IMG/VR virus record: IMGVR_UViG_3300042906_001042
Span: 1 to 38,910 of that record
Source of the DNA: a virus
Direction: 5' to 3' (one strand)
DNA length: 38,910 nt
The translations under genes and the position numbers were made by a program. Below, piece by piece: positions 30,615 to 38,010 of the stretch (its first letter is position 1; each line of letters opens with the position of its first letter). The notes below the pieces were generated by a model. It was given only the letters and a program-made list of their open reading frames with translations. It was not told the DNA's origin and ran no database searches.

Positions 30615-31873
30615 GCTTCAACGGCTCCGGCACCTTCCAGATCAACACCGCAGGCCAGCCGGTCGTCGCTGGCACGGTCATCACGGCGACCGCCTTCAAC
30701 GCGCTGACCGCCGACCTCGCGACCGGGCTCTCGACCTGCGTGACGAAGGACGGCCAGACGACGGTGACGGCCAACCTTCCGATGGGCGGAAACAAGCTCA
30801 CCGGCCTCGGCGCTGGCACCCTCGGGACCGACAGCGCGCGGCTGTCTCAGGTGCAGGGAGGCATCTCCAGCCTGCTGGGCGTCTCGGGCATCGACACGAT
30901 CACCGGCTCGGGCTCTCCGCAGGTGACCACGTACGCCACCGGCCAGATGTTCTGGTTCGTCGCCAGTGGCACCAACACGGGCGCGGCGACGCTCAACATC
31001 GACAGCCTCGGGGCCAAGTCGATCACGCGCGGCACGGCGGCGCTGGCGGCGGGCGACATCATCAGCGGCAGCGTGGTGCTGGTGGTCTACGACGGGACGC
31101 ATTTCCAGCTTCTGTCGATCAACCGGTCCATCCAGGTCAACGGCACCATCGCCTCGGCCACCACGACCAACATCGGCGCGGCGAACGCCGAGTACCTCGC
31201 GGTCAGCGGCACGACGACCATCACCGCCTTCGACACGGTCGCGGCGGGCATCTACAGGGTGCTGAAGTTCGACGGCATCCTGATCCTCACGCACAACGGC
31301 ACCTCGCTGATCCTGCCAGGCGCGGCCTCGATCACGACGGCGGCCAACGATGTGGCTGGCTTCCGGTCGCTGGGCAGCGGCAACTGGCGCTGCGAGTGGT
31401 ATCAGCGCGCGAGCGGCGCTGCGGTGGTCAATCCATCCGCCACGACGAGCGTGGCCGGCGTGGTCACGCTCGCCACCGAGGCCGAGGCGCTGACCGGCAC
31501 CGACACCTCCAAGGTCATCACGCCCGAGACCGGCAAGGCGGTGAACACGCGGCTCCAGCAGAACAGCCAGAGCGCCGACTACGGGCTCGTCATCGGCGAC
31601 GCCGGCAAACAGATCTTCCATCCAAGCGCCGACACGACAAGCCGCACGTTCACGATCCCGGCCAACGGTTCCGTGCCATTCGCGGTCGGCACCGCCGTGA
31701 CGTTCATCAACCAGAACGGCGCCGGCACGATCACGATCGCGATCACCACCGACACGATGCGCCTAGCTGGCGACGGCTCGACGGGCTCGCGCACCCTGGC
31801 CGCCAACGGCATCGCGACGGCGGTGAAGGTGACATCAACGGAGTGGCTGATCAGCGGCACGGGGCTGACCTGA
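30611..31873 (+). CDS. Tail fibre / tailspike base protein (420 aa)
   Basis: The opening MSFNGSGTFQINTAGQPVVA and FNALTADLATGLSTCVTKDG is typical of phage fibre N-termini that attach to the tail. The GVVTLATEAEALTGTDTSKV repeat, a common fibre stalk motif, occurs at about residue 282. The rest is Thr/Gly/Ala-rich beta sequence. It probably anchors the next gene's receptor-binding protein. Confidence 0.82.
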   Translation: MSFNGSGTFQINTAGQPVVAGTVITATAFNALTADLATGLSTCVTKDGQTTVTANLPMGGNKLTGLGAGTLGTDSARLSQVQGGISSLLGVSGIDTITGSGSPQVTTYATGQMFWFVASGTNTGAATLNIDSLGAKSITRGTAALAAGDIISGSVVLVVYDGTHFQLLSINRSIQVNGTIASATTTNIGAANAEYLAVSGTTTITAFDTVAAGIYRVLKFDGILILTHNGTSLILPGAASITTAANDVAGFRSLGSGNWRCEWYQRASGAAVVNPSATTSVAGVVTLATEAEALTGTDTSKVITPETGKAVNTRLQQNSQSADYGLVIGDAGKQIFHPSADTTSRTFTIPANGSVPFAVGTAVTFINQNGAGTITIAITTDTMRLAGDGSTGSRTLAANGIATAVKVTSTEWLISGTGLT

Positions 31874-33312
31874 TGTCGGCCATTCATCAAGTCTTGCTCG
31901 CTGGCGGCGGCGCAACCTATCAGATCGCCAACTCGCTGCGCTTCCGCGCGGCGAACAGCGCGTACCTGACCCGCACGCCCGCAGTTGCTGGCAACCGCAA
32001 GACAGCGACGTTGAGCGTGTGGGTGAAGCGTGGCGGATTAAGCGCGGCGATGGATGCCCTTGGTATCGGCGCTGGAAATACCGAAGCCATTCGATTCAAC
32101 GCAGGCAACACGTTGATGGTGCGAGTCGGTAACCTCGACAGCACGACCAATGCCCTGTTTCGCGATCCAAGCGCATGGGGTCATCTTCTTGTGGCGAGGG
32201 ACACCACGCAGGCGACAAGCACGGATCGCCTCAAGGTCTGGTGGAACAACGTCGCCCTGACCTTCTCCAGCTATTCGGTTCCGGCCCAGAACTCTGACAC
32301 CGATCTATGCAACACGGTCGTGCATGATATCGGCAGGGCTGGAGGTGGCGGAAACTACTTCGACGGCCACCTTGCCAACTTCTATCTCATCGACGGCCAG
32401 GCCCTGACGCCATCCTCGTTCGGCCAGACCGACGCCACCACGGGCGTGTGGGTGCCAAAGGCGTACAGCGGAACCTTCGGCACGACTGGCTTCTTCTTGG
32501 AGTTCAAGGACGCCGCCAGCACCACGACCATCGGCTACGACACCTCTGGCAACTCCAACAACTTCACGACCAGCGGCATCTCGGTGACGAGCGGCGTCAC
32601 GTTCGACCAGATGACCGACACGCCGACGAAAAACTACTGCGTCCTCAACCCGCTTGCCCCCTCTGCCGCCAACATTTCTTGGGCGAACCTTCGCAGCGGC
32701 ACGACTGCGGTGCGGGGTTCAGTCAATGCCTTGCTTGCGAACAGCTACTGGGAAGTCACAGCGGGCGGCTCTGCCGTTACCGCCGGGACCATCAGCGACG
32801 CAGCGGTAACCAACACGACTACGGTGACGGCGAACAAGGTTTTCGGATTCCGCCTGACTTCAGCCGGCACGCTGGACTACATCAACATCACCGACGCTGG
32901 AGCATGGACGAACATCACTAGCGGGTTGTCGGGCCAGCAATTCCCATACGGCATCACGGCAGCAGCCGATTGGAACTTCGGTCAGCGCGCTTTCGTCGGG
33001 ACCGTTCCAAGCTCGTATTATGCCCTGTCCACCGCTTCGCCAATTTCTGCCGCCGTTACGCTCAGCGGCTCGTTCACCGGCAACGCAGCGGCGGATGGGC
33101 CTTTCGTGTGGACGAACGGCAACCCCGCGACGCTCACGATCAACGGCAATGCGGTGACATTTGGCACTCACGCAGACAAGACTGCCGGTGGGTTCAAGCT
33201 GCGGACATCCTCGGCCAGCTACAACGCGAGCGGGTCGAACTCCTGGACGGCGACCGCTGGTAAGCGGTTCGTGCAGCTGCAGAAGCCAAACAACGCGCAG
33301 GTGAACCCATGA
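31873..33312 (+). CDS. Receptor-binding fibre protein, lectin/LamG-like (479 aa)
   Basis: Residues ~18-190 follow a concanavalin/LamG jelly-roll plan: SLRFRAANSAYLTRTPAVAG, TATLSVWVKRGG, VARDTTQATSTDRLKVWWNN and FDGHLANFYLIDGQALTPSS. This is a widespread phage fibre domain. The C-terminal half is Thr/Ser/Gly-rich beta sequence ending KRFVQLQKPNNAQVNP. It starts on the stop of the fibre base gene and probably recognises a host glycan. Its base usage is a little less GC-biased than that of the head genes, as expected for a fast-changing tip. Confidence 0.78.
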   Translation: MSAIHQVLLAGGGATYQIANSLRFRAANSAYLTRTPAVAGNRKTATLSVWVKRGGLSAAMDALGIGAGNTEAIRFNAGNTLMVRVGNLDSTTNALFRDPSAWGHLLVARDTTQATSTDRLKVWWNNVALTFSSYSVPAQNSDTDLCNTVVHDIGRAGGGGNYFDGHLANFYLIDGQALTPSSFGQTDATTGVWVPKAYSGTFGTTGFFLEFKDAASTTTIGYDTSGNSNNFTTSGISVTSGVTFDQMTDTPTKNYCVLNPLAPSAANISWANLRSGTTAVRGSVNALLANSYWEVTAGGSAVTAGTISDAAVTNTTTVTANKVFGFRLTSAGTLDYINITDAGAWTNITSGLSGQQFPYGITAAADWNFGQRAFVGTVPSSYYALSTASPISAAVTLSGSFTGNAAADGPFVWTNGNPATLTINGNAVTFGTHADKTAGGFKLRTSSASYNASGSNSWTATAGKRFVQLQKPNNAQVNP

Positions 33313-33788
33313 TTGGCTGGGCCTTGTATGCGGCATGGTGCGCGTTCTGCTGGCGGCTGCGCGGCGGGATGATCAGCCAGATCACGCTCCAGCGGTTCGG
33401 CTATGCGCTCTCGACGGGCGAGACAAGGATGGCTTGCGCGTTCCTCATGGCGCTGCCGCTTGCCATCTTCAATCCGTGGCTCCTATCGGTCGCTCCTGCG
33501 GCCTTCGCCGCCATGACCCTCGGTTACTTCGACAGGTCGATGGGGCTCGAGGAACCGGGCCGCGACCATGCGTTCCTCGCGCTTTGGGGCGTCGCGGTGG
33601 CGGCGATCATGTTGGTGCCGATCGCGATCCTGCATCGCTCTCCGCTGCTGCTGGCATTCTCTGCTCCCGGCCTGCTGGTCGCTGCGGCCTACGACGTCAA
33701 CAAGCGGTTCGGTGGTCGCTGGACCGAGCGCGCCGAGTGGATGACGGGCGCGATCTTCGGAGGCATCCTGTGGGCAGCGGCGTCGTGA
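33309..33788 (+). CDS. Multi-pass membrane protein (159 aa)
   Basis: About four hydrophobic segments: WALYAAWCAFCW at the start, ACAFLMALPLAIFNPWLLSV, ALWGVAVAAIMLVPIAIL and LLLAFSAPGLLVAAAY. Short charged loops lie between them. It is the first gene after the fibre, overlapping its stop, and is followed by holin and endolysin genes, so it may belong to the lysis set. No family recognised. Confidence 0.7.
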   Translation: MIGWALYAAWCAFCWRLRGGMISQITLQRFGYALSTGETRMACAFLMALPLAIFNPWLLSVAPAAFAAMTLGYFDRSMGLEEPGRDHAFLALWGVAVAAIMLVPIAILHRSPLLLAFSAPGLLVAAAYDVNKRFGGRWTERAEWMTGAIFGGILWAAAS

Positions 33789-33791
33789 ACG

Positions 33792-34157
33792 ATGTCGGAC
33801 TTGGACGACCAGAAATGGCGGGTCGGAGCGACATGGCCCAGCCCCGAGGCACGGCGCGTCTCGCCGCCTGTCGCCTCGCACACCCTGCCTGACCCGATCG
33901 CGCCGCCGAGGAGGACTGCCGTGCAAGAACAAGCCCTGTTGGATCACGCGCAGCAGATCGGCGCGCTGAAGTCCGAGGTCGCGCACATGACCGACCGCAT
34001 CGAGGACATGGACAAGAAGCTCGACCAGATCATCGCGGCGGCGAACATGGGCAAGGGCGCGTGGCTCGCGGCGGTGAAGGCCGGTGGCATCCTCGCGACG
34101 CTCGGGGCCGGCGCCGCGTGGCTCTGGGGCCACCTACAGACCTTCATGCATCGCTGA
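33792..34157 (+). CDS. Membrane-anchored coiled-coil protein, probable lysis accessory (121 aa)
   Basis: A polar, Pro-rich N-terminus is followed by a coiled coil (LDHAQQIGALKSEVAHMTDR, IEDMDKKLDQIIAAA). A single membrane helix near the C-terminus (AVKAGGILATLGAGAAWLWG) ends the protein. This plan is seen in holin-like and spanin-like proteins of phages. It sits three bases after the membrane protein gene and ten before the holin gene. Confidence 0.65.
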   Translation: MSDLDDQKWRVGATWPSPEARRVSPPVASHTLPDPIAPPRRTAVQEQALLDHAQQIGALKSEVAHMTDRIEDMDKKLDQIIAAANMGKGAWLAAVKAGGILATLGAGAAWLWGHLQTFMHR

Positions 34158-34167
34158 GGAGACCGAC

Positions 34168-34575
34168 ATGGCACCCCTGCTTGCCGCCCTTCTGCCGATC
34201 TTCGGGTCGGTCATCGACAAGGTGATCCCCGACAGGGCCGCCGCCGACAAGGCGAAGCTGGAGGCGCAGGCGCAGCTCGTCGCCGCCGCCACCCAGGGCG
34301 CGCTCGCACAACTCGAGGTCAACAAAGTCGAGGCCGCGCACCAGAGCGTGTTTGTCGCGGGCTGGCGACCGGCGATCGGCTGGGTGTGTGCGGCCGCGCT
34401 GGCCTACAGCTACATGCTCGTCCCGCTCGTCGGCTTCACGCTCGCCCTGCTTGGGCAGCCGGTGCCGCGCTGGCCGGTGCTGGACAACAATCTCTGGGAG
34501 CTCATGTTCGGCATGCTCGGCATGGGCGCGCTGCGTTCGTGGGACAAGGCGCAGGAGCGCAAGGGTGGCGGCTGA
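34168..34575 (+). CDS. Holin, three-helix GTA/PF11351-type (135 aa)
   Basis: The family signature is a short N-terminal hydrophobic segment (LLAALLPIFGSVIDKV), an Ala/Gln/Lys amphipathic region, then VFVAGWRPAIGWVCAAALAY followed by further membrane segments (MLVPLVGFTLALLG, MFGMLGMGALRSW). Holins make the inner-membrane lesion that frees the endolysin. GAGGAG lies upstream of the ATG. The endolysin GTG starts inside its last codons. Confidence 0.82.
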   Translation: MAPLLAALLPIFGSVIDKVIPDRAAADKAKLEAQAQLVAAATQGALAQLEVNKVEAAHQSVFVAGWRPAIGWVCAAALAYSYMLVPLVGFTLALLGQPVPRWPVLDNNLWELMFGMLGMGALRSWDKAQERKGGG

Positions 34576-35080
34576 GAACTGGGGCGAGGCTTTCCGCGCG
34601 CTGCTGCGCCACGAAGGCGGCTTCGTCAACCACCCGAAAGATCCCGGCGGCATGACCAACTTGGGCGTGACCAAGCGCGTCTGGGAGGAATGGACCAGCC
34701 ATCCCGCGAACGAGGCCGACATGCGCGGCCTGACGCCGGGCATGGTCGAACCGCTCTATCGCGACAGGTACTGGCGCAAGGTTCGCGGCGACGAGCTGCC
34801 GGCGGGCGTCGATTTGGCGGTCTTCGATTGCGCCGTCAACAGCGGGCCGGGGCGCGCGGCGATGCTGCTGCAGCAGGCCATCGGCGTCTGGCCGGATGGC
34901 GTGATCGGGCCGAAGACGATGGCGGCGATCAAGGCGGCGGACGCGAAGGCGACCGTGGATCGGTTCTGCGACCTGCGGCTGGCGTTCCTGCGCGGCCTGC
35001 CGACATGGCCAACGTTCGGGAAGGGCTGGGAGCGGCGCGTCGAAGATGTGCGGCGGCAGGCGAAGGGGATGGTAGGCTGA
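34565..35080 (+). CDS. Endolysin, glycoside hydrolase family 108 (171 aa)
   Basis: The GH108 motif is RHEGGFVNHPKDPGGMTNLG with catalytic Glu17, followed by GVTKRVWEEW and YRDRYWRKVRGDELPAGVDL. The later part has a peptidoglycan-binding-like repeat (LLQQAIGVWPDGVIGPKTMA). GH108 enzymes cleave the glycan strands of peptidoglycan. The GTG start at 34565 has AGGAG seven bases upstream and overlaps the holin by 11 bases. There is no signal peptide, so release depends on the holin. It is the last gene of the rightward late block. Confidence 0.9.
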   Translation: MAAENWGEAFRALLRHEGGFVNHPKDPGGMTNLGVTKRVWEEWTSHPANEADMRGLTPGMVEPLYRDRYWRKVRGDELPAGVDLAVFDCAVNSGPGRAAMLLQQAIGVWPDGVIGPKTMAAIKAADAKATVDRFCDLRLAFLRGLPTWPTFGKGWERRVEDVRRQAKGMVG

Positions 35081-35090
35081 CGCGCGGTCG

Positions 35091-35106
35091 CTACTCGCAA
35101 GAGTAG
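35091..35106. terminator. Short hairpin at the convergent end of the late and leftward operons
   Basis: CTACTC-GCAA-GAGTAG is a perfect 6-bp stem with a GNRA-type loop, lying ten bases after the endolysin stop and over the stop codon of the opposite gene. It is short and without a T-run. A boundary role is possible, but the evidence is weak. Confidence 0.4.
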
Positions 35107-35636
35107 ACGCTCTCCGACCGTCGCAGCGGCAGCCATCGCGGCACGGTCGTGAAGGACTTGTCGCGGAACAGGACCCGGTTGGTCGGCTGGATGGTCAGGC
35201 GACCGCCATCGGTTCGCAGGAACATGAATTCCTTCGCCTGCGCCGGAGCGTGCGTGTAGGCGTCTCCGACCGGGATGGCCGTGAACAGGTATTCCGCGCC
35301 CAGCTCGGCGTCTGCCGCGCGCACGATCGCGCCGAGGCCGTCGAGGTAGTCGTAGGTGTGCAAGGAGAACTGCGAGCCGTAGCAATCCCATTCCTGCGCG
35401 TCCTTGATCGTCCACGGATCGGGATCGCTGCAGAAAGCCAGCGCGTGAGGCGGGAGGTCTCGGTAGACCGCGCCGCACTCGAGCAGCACCGTGCAGCCCC
35501 ACGCGCGGCCAGGATGGCTGTGCAAGCCGAACCAGACCGCAGGGAACCATTCGTCGGCACCGAGGCCGATGAAGGCACCGCAGACCGAAACGTACTGATG
35601 GCGCGGCAGGCTGCCGCTGGCGGTGAAGAGCGTCAT
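35091..35636 (-). CDS. Hypothetical protein at the end of the right leftward operon (181 aa)
   Basis: It begins MTLFTASGSLPRHQYVSVCG and is rich in aromatic residues and Cys/His (ADEWFPAVWFGLHSHPGRAW, CYGSQFSLHTYDYLDGL). It is predicted as a compact mixed fold without membrane segments. No family recognised. The start overlaps the stop of the 28-aa peptide gene (ATGA). It lies in a slot where phages often carry host-takeover or defence genes; that is inference from place. Confidence 0.72.
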   Translation of the reverse strand: MTLFTASGSLPRHQYVSVCGAFIGLGADEWFPAVWFGLHSHPGRAWGCTVLLECGAVYRDLPPHALAFCSDPDPWTIKDAQEWDCYGSQFSLHTYDYLDGLGAIVRAADAELGAEYLFTAIPVGDAYTHAPAQAKEFMFLRTDGGRLTIQPTNRVLFRDKSFTTVPRWLPLRRSESVYSCE

Positions 35637-35719
35637 GGCAGCGCCATCGTGATCGTGATGGCCCAGAGGGCGATGTAGGACGCGACCGCGACGACGGCGG
35701 CGATGGTGTGGAGGCTCAT
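35633..35719 (-). CDS. Tiny membrane peptide (28 aa)
   Basis: MSLHTIAAVVAVASYIALWA followed by ITITMALP is a single hydrophobic helix. The start overlaps the stop of the 130-aa gene and the stop overlaps the next start, so it is translationally coupled on both sides. One of several peptides of this kind in the early operons. Function unknown. Confidence 0.6.
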   Translation of the reverse strand: MSLHTIAAVVAVASYIALWAITITMALP

Positions 35720-36108
35720 GGCTTGGCCTCTTCTGCGCTCGCTTGTGGGAATAGTTTGATCTTCGCTCCGTTCGGGAAGATTGCGTGGAGGACCGCCTCC
35801 ATCACCTCGACGCGGGCGCGGAGGCGCTCGTTTTCCGCGCGCAGGTGATGCACATCACCTGCTTTAAATGCCTCCACGATGATACCAAGCGTCGCGTCAA
35901 AATCTCCGCACAAGAAAAAATCGCGGAGCAGGATGTCACGGTAGTGCGTACTTTTTGACAGGCGATGCTGTAACTCTCTGTCGTTTAACACGAAGATCCA
36001 GTCGATAAGAGCATCGGACCATGAGCGATCATAATCCGCGCACACCTCGTCCATGCTTTGAAGATCATCCAAGATCCACTCTCGTTCTGTTTTGATCTTG
36101 TCGCTCAT
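35716..36108 (-). CDS. Hypothetical protein, AT-richer than neighbours (130 aa)
   Basis: Helical and acidic: MSDKIKTEREWILDDLQSMD, ADYDRSWSDALIDWIFVLND, then a C-terminal coiled coil (HHLRAENERLRARVEVMEAV). GGAGG lies seven bases before the ATG. The middle of the gene (about 35860-36070) is clearly less GC-rich than the rest of the operon, suggesting recent acquisition. No family recognised. Confidence 0.72.
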   Translation of the reverse strand: MSDKIKTEREWILDDLQSMDEVCADYDRSWSDALIDWIFVLNDRELQHRLSKSTHYRDILLRDFFLCGDFDATLGIIVEAFKAGDVHHLRAENERLRARVEVMEAVLHAIFPNGAKIKLFPQASAEEAKP

Positions 36109-36269
36109 CGCCCATCCTCCATTTCCACGACCGCCATCCCGGCGGCCTCGATTGCGTTGACCACCCGAATCAGGAACGCCAGCCGATGCTGATCGACCGG
36201 GCATTCGGAGTCGGGCGCGTATTGGTAGAGCTGCCGGAATGCGCGGCGGGCGGTTTTTTCGGGGGTCAT
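36105..36269 (-). CDS. Small hypothetical protein (54 aa)
   Basis: MTPEKTARRAFRQLYQYAPD followed by SECPVDQHRLAFLIRVVNAI and a short acidic end. Predicted helical. Its start overlaps the methyltransferase stop and its stop overlaps the next start, both by four bases. No family recognised. Confidence 0.68.
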   Translation of the reverse strand: MTPEKTARRAFRQLYQYAPDSECPVDQHRLAFLIRVVNAIEAAGMAVVEMEDGR

Positions 36270-36892
36270 GCTGCCGACCTCCACGCATGCTCGGTCCATT
36301 GCTCGGCCATCGCTGCGGCGATGCCTGGAAAGAAGCGCGAGCGTTCCTTCCAGCGCGTCGGGCTCGGCGGCATCCGGTGGACGCGCTGCTCGCGGCCCTC
36401 GACGACGTTCGTCGGGCGCAGCGGCGGCAGGCCACGCAGCCACAAGCAAGTGCGCTTCGTCTCGCCGTGGCCGAACTGCCAGGGCTGCACCGATTGCGCC
36501 GGCTCCGCGTAGTTCTCGATCAGCCGCTTGGCATGTCCGTGCATCACCGGGTTTTCGACCGCGACGCGCGGGATCGGCGCGTTCCAGAACGCGCTGAACA
36601 GCGCCGCGCCCTCGCGCAGCTCGAGCTCCATCTGCCCGGCGGTCTTGCCGGGCGGCGGCGTGTGCAACCACCTGACGCCGCTGTTGCACAGGCGGGTGCA
36701 TGGCGGATGCGCCACCATCAGCAGATCCCAGCCGTCATGCAGCAGGTCGCGCGCGTCGCCACGGATGTGGCGGTTGCTGCCGTCCTCGCTCGGCAGCAAG
36801 TCGCACGACCAGGCGTCGCAACCGCGCGCAAGGAAGGCGCGGCGCACGACGCCCGAATATTCGCAAGCCACAAGGACGCGCAGCGGGGTCAT
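36266..36892 (-). CDS. Cytosine-C5 DNA methyltransferase-like protein (208 aa), intact copy
   Basis: SAM-binding-like start VLVACEYSGVVRRAF, an acidic turn (DLLPSED), motif IV HPPCTRLC with Cys65, and motif VI VENP at 112-115. The C-terminal part (HGETKRTCLWLRGLPPLRPT) is short. At 208 residues it is well below a usual C5 methyltransferase, and I see no normal target-recognition domain. It may be a phage-specific minimal form or a non-canonical enzyme. Likely role: modifying phage DNA against restriction. A near-identical truncated copy lies at the left edge of the window. Confidence 0.78.
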   Translation of the reverse strand: MTPLRVLVACEYSGVVRRAFLARGCDAWSCDLLPSEDGSNRHIRGDARDLLHDGWDLLMVAHPPCTRLCNSGVRWLHTPPPGKTAGQMELELREGAALFSAFWNAPIPRVAVENPVMHGHAKRLIENYAEPAQSVQPWQFGHGETKRTCLWLRGLPPLRPTNVVEGREQRVHRMPPSPTRWKERSRFFPGIAAAMAEQWTEHAWRSAA

Positions 36893-37050
36893 CGCAACCC
36901 CGCCAGCGCAATCACCACCGCGCCCGTCACGACGCCGAGCAAGGCGAAGCAGAACCAGTAGACCGCCGTTCCCTGCCACCGCCGGTCCTCGTCCATCCAC
37001 GCCCAGGCCTCTCGGCTGGCGCGGAGCAGGCGCTCCTGCTCGTCGGTCAT
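36696..37050. repeat. Right copy of the diverged direct repeat (partner 1-355)
   Basis: Gap-free alignment to 1-355. It covers the 5' part of the methyltransferase gene and the whole 53-aa membrane protein gene, and ends at that gene's start codon. Mismatches are mostly scattered single bases until the last 55 bases, where divergence rises. Confidence 0.9.
36889..37050 (-). CDS. Small single-pass membrane protein (53 aa), right copy
   Basis: MTDEQERLLRASREAWAWMD, then EDRRWQGTAVYWFCFALLGV and VTGAVVIALAGLR. It has a charged N-terminus and one membrane helix (about residues 29-50). Homologue of 194-355. The start overlaps the stop of the 67-aa gene, whereas the left copy is preceded by the pentamer array. 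Membrane role likely; function unknown. Confidence 0.75.
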   Translation of the reverse strand: MTDEQERLLRASREAWAWMDEDRRWQGTAVYWFCFALLGVVTGAVVIALAGLR

Positions 37051-37250
37051 CGGTTGACCTCCTCGAGCTCAAGCGGGCGCCGGAACGCCGCGGCGATCTC
37101 GTCGCGGATGCGGTCGGCCTGGTGGACGGAGACCTGCAGCGTGATGTCGCCCACGCTGATGGCGACGAACTCCACCTCGCCGGCGTGGTAACGGACCGAC
37201 ACGAGCGCGTCGCTCGACGGCATCAAGCTGGCAAAGCAGCACCGGCTCAT
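37047..37250 (-). CDS. Hypothetical protein (67 aa) replacing the recombination cassette
   Basis: MSRCCFASLMPSSDALVSVR then YHAGEVEFVAISVGDITLQV: a beta-rich start with a helical, acidic end (RRPLELEEVNR). It occupies the place where the left operon has the exonuclease-RecT-array segment, between the small coiled-coil gene and the 53-aa membrane gene. Coupled to both neighbours by ATGA overlaps. No family recognised. Confidence 0.65.
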   Translation of the reverse strand: MSRCCFASLMPSSDALVSVRYHAGEVEFVAISVGDITLQVSVHQADRIRDEIAAAFRRPLELEEVNR

Positions 37251-37435
37251 CGCCCGCCCTCCAACGCCGCGAGCTGGCGCTCCAGCGCGGCGATCTGCTG
37301 CTGCTGGTTGAGGTAGCGGACGCTCTCGACGTCGACGCCACGAAGCAGCTCCGCGCGGATGGCGATGCGCCCGCGCAAGGTCGCCGGCGTCACCGGCAGG
37401 TCGGCGCGGTAGCCCGTGGTCAGCGGCTTGCTCAT
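37247..37435 (-). CDS. Small coiled-coil protein (62 aa), paralogue of 3653-3832
   Basis: TPATLRGRIAIRAELLRGVD then VESVRYLNQQQQIAALERQL-AALEGGR. The left-arm protein at 3653-3832 shares the plan and C-terminal motif. Its start overlaps the stop of the 27-aa membrane peptide gene, the same neighbour order as on the left. Function unknown; the helix suggests a multimer. Confidence 0.75.
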   Translation of the reverse strand: MSKPLTTGYRADLPVTPATLRGRIAIRAELLRGVDVESVRYLNQQQQIAALERQLAALEGGR

Positions 37436-37515
37436 GGCGTCACCAGGAGCAGGCCGTAGATCATCGCGGCGGCCATGATCCCGACCGCCCAGTCGGACAG
37501 CGAAGGCATCTTCAT
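37432..37515 (-). CDS. Tiny membrane peptide (27 aa)
   Basis: MKMPSLSDWAVGIMAAAMIY followed by GLLLVTP: one hydrophobic helix after a short polar start. Overlapping starts and stops on both sides. It is the positional counterpart of the 21-aa peptide at 3829-3894. Confidence 0.6.
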   Translation of the reverse strand: MKMPSLSDWAVGIMAAAMIYGLLLVTP

Positions 37516-37694
37516 GCGGCCCCCGCGATCCTCGACGCGACGAGCGCGTCGATCTCGACCTGCAGGCTGATGCGGTGCTGGCGGAGCCGGCTGATCTTCT
37601 GGAGGTCCGCGCCGCGGTCGGCGGCCTCCTCGATCAGCAGGAAGCGCTCGACGTCAGCGAGGCGCTGACGGAGCTCGGCGAGGGTGTCGGTCAT
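37512..37694 (-). CDS. Small helical protein (60 aa)
   Basis: MTDTLAELRQRLADVERFLL then IEEAADRGADLQKISRLRQH. Entirely helical with a heptad-like pattern, probably a small coiled-coil dimer. The start lies 10 bases after the stop of the 73-aa gene and the stop overlaps the next start. No family recognised. Confidence 0.65.
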   Translation of the reverse strand: MTDTLAELRQRLADVERFLLIEEAADRGADLQKISRLRQHRISLQVEIDALVASRIAGAA

Positions 37695-37704
37695 GCGCGC
37701 CCCC

Positions 37705-37926
37705 TCAACCGCGGTAGGCGCGCACGTCGATGCCGCGCTCGGCGGCCCGGCGGTCGTAAGCGTCAGCGAGTTGCGCGTATCCGAGATCGGTGCGCAGCGT
37801 CGGGCGGTAACCGTGGTCCGCCCACTTGTCGATCAGCTGGTCGAGCGTCAGCGCGCCGCAGAACGGCAGGTTCTCTGCCACAAAGCGGTCGGCGTACTCG
37901 ATCTCGCGATTGGTCAGCTTGTTCAT
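37705..37926 (-). CDS. First gene of the right leftward operon (73 aa)
   Basis: MNKLTNREIEYADRFVAENL then PFCGALTLDQLIDKWADHGY, and a basic end (AAERGIDVRAYRG). A strong AGGAGGG site precedes the ATG. It lies about 40 bases downstream of the promoter at 37968-37996. Predicted helical; no family recognised. An early regulatory or anti-host role would fit its place. Confidence 0.7.
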   Translation of the reverse strand: MNKLTNREIEYADRFVAENLPFCGALTLDQLIDKWADHGYRPTLRTDLGYAQLADAYDRRAAERGIDVRAYRG

Positions 37927-37967
37927 CGTCCCTCCTCCGAGCCGCCAATGGGGCGGCAACGGATGGG

Positions 37968-37996
37968 ACGATACGGACTGTATCGGTTCAGGTCAA
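37968..37996 (-). promoter_or_regulatory. Leftward early promoter P_L
   Basis: On the minus strand, TTGACC (37996-37991), a 17-base spacer, and TATCGT (37973-37968). The boxes and spacing are identical to those of the rightward promoter at 38729-38757. Both boxes are covered by operators. It is the only good promoter between the repressor gene and the first leftward gene. Confidence 0.75.
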
Positions 37997-38009
37997 TACA
38001 AAAAGTATC
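37970..38009. promoter_or_regulatory. Paired operators O_L (37970-37984 and 37995-38009)
   Basis: GATAC-GGACT-GTATC (37970-37984, perfect dyad, over the -10) and AATAC-AAAAA-GTATC (37995-38009, one mismatch, over the -35). Centres are 25 bp apart. The same pair with the same geometry stands at 38716-38755. The second site ends one base before the repressor stop codon. Confidence 0.8.
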
Positions 38010-38010
38010 G

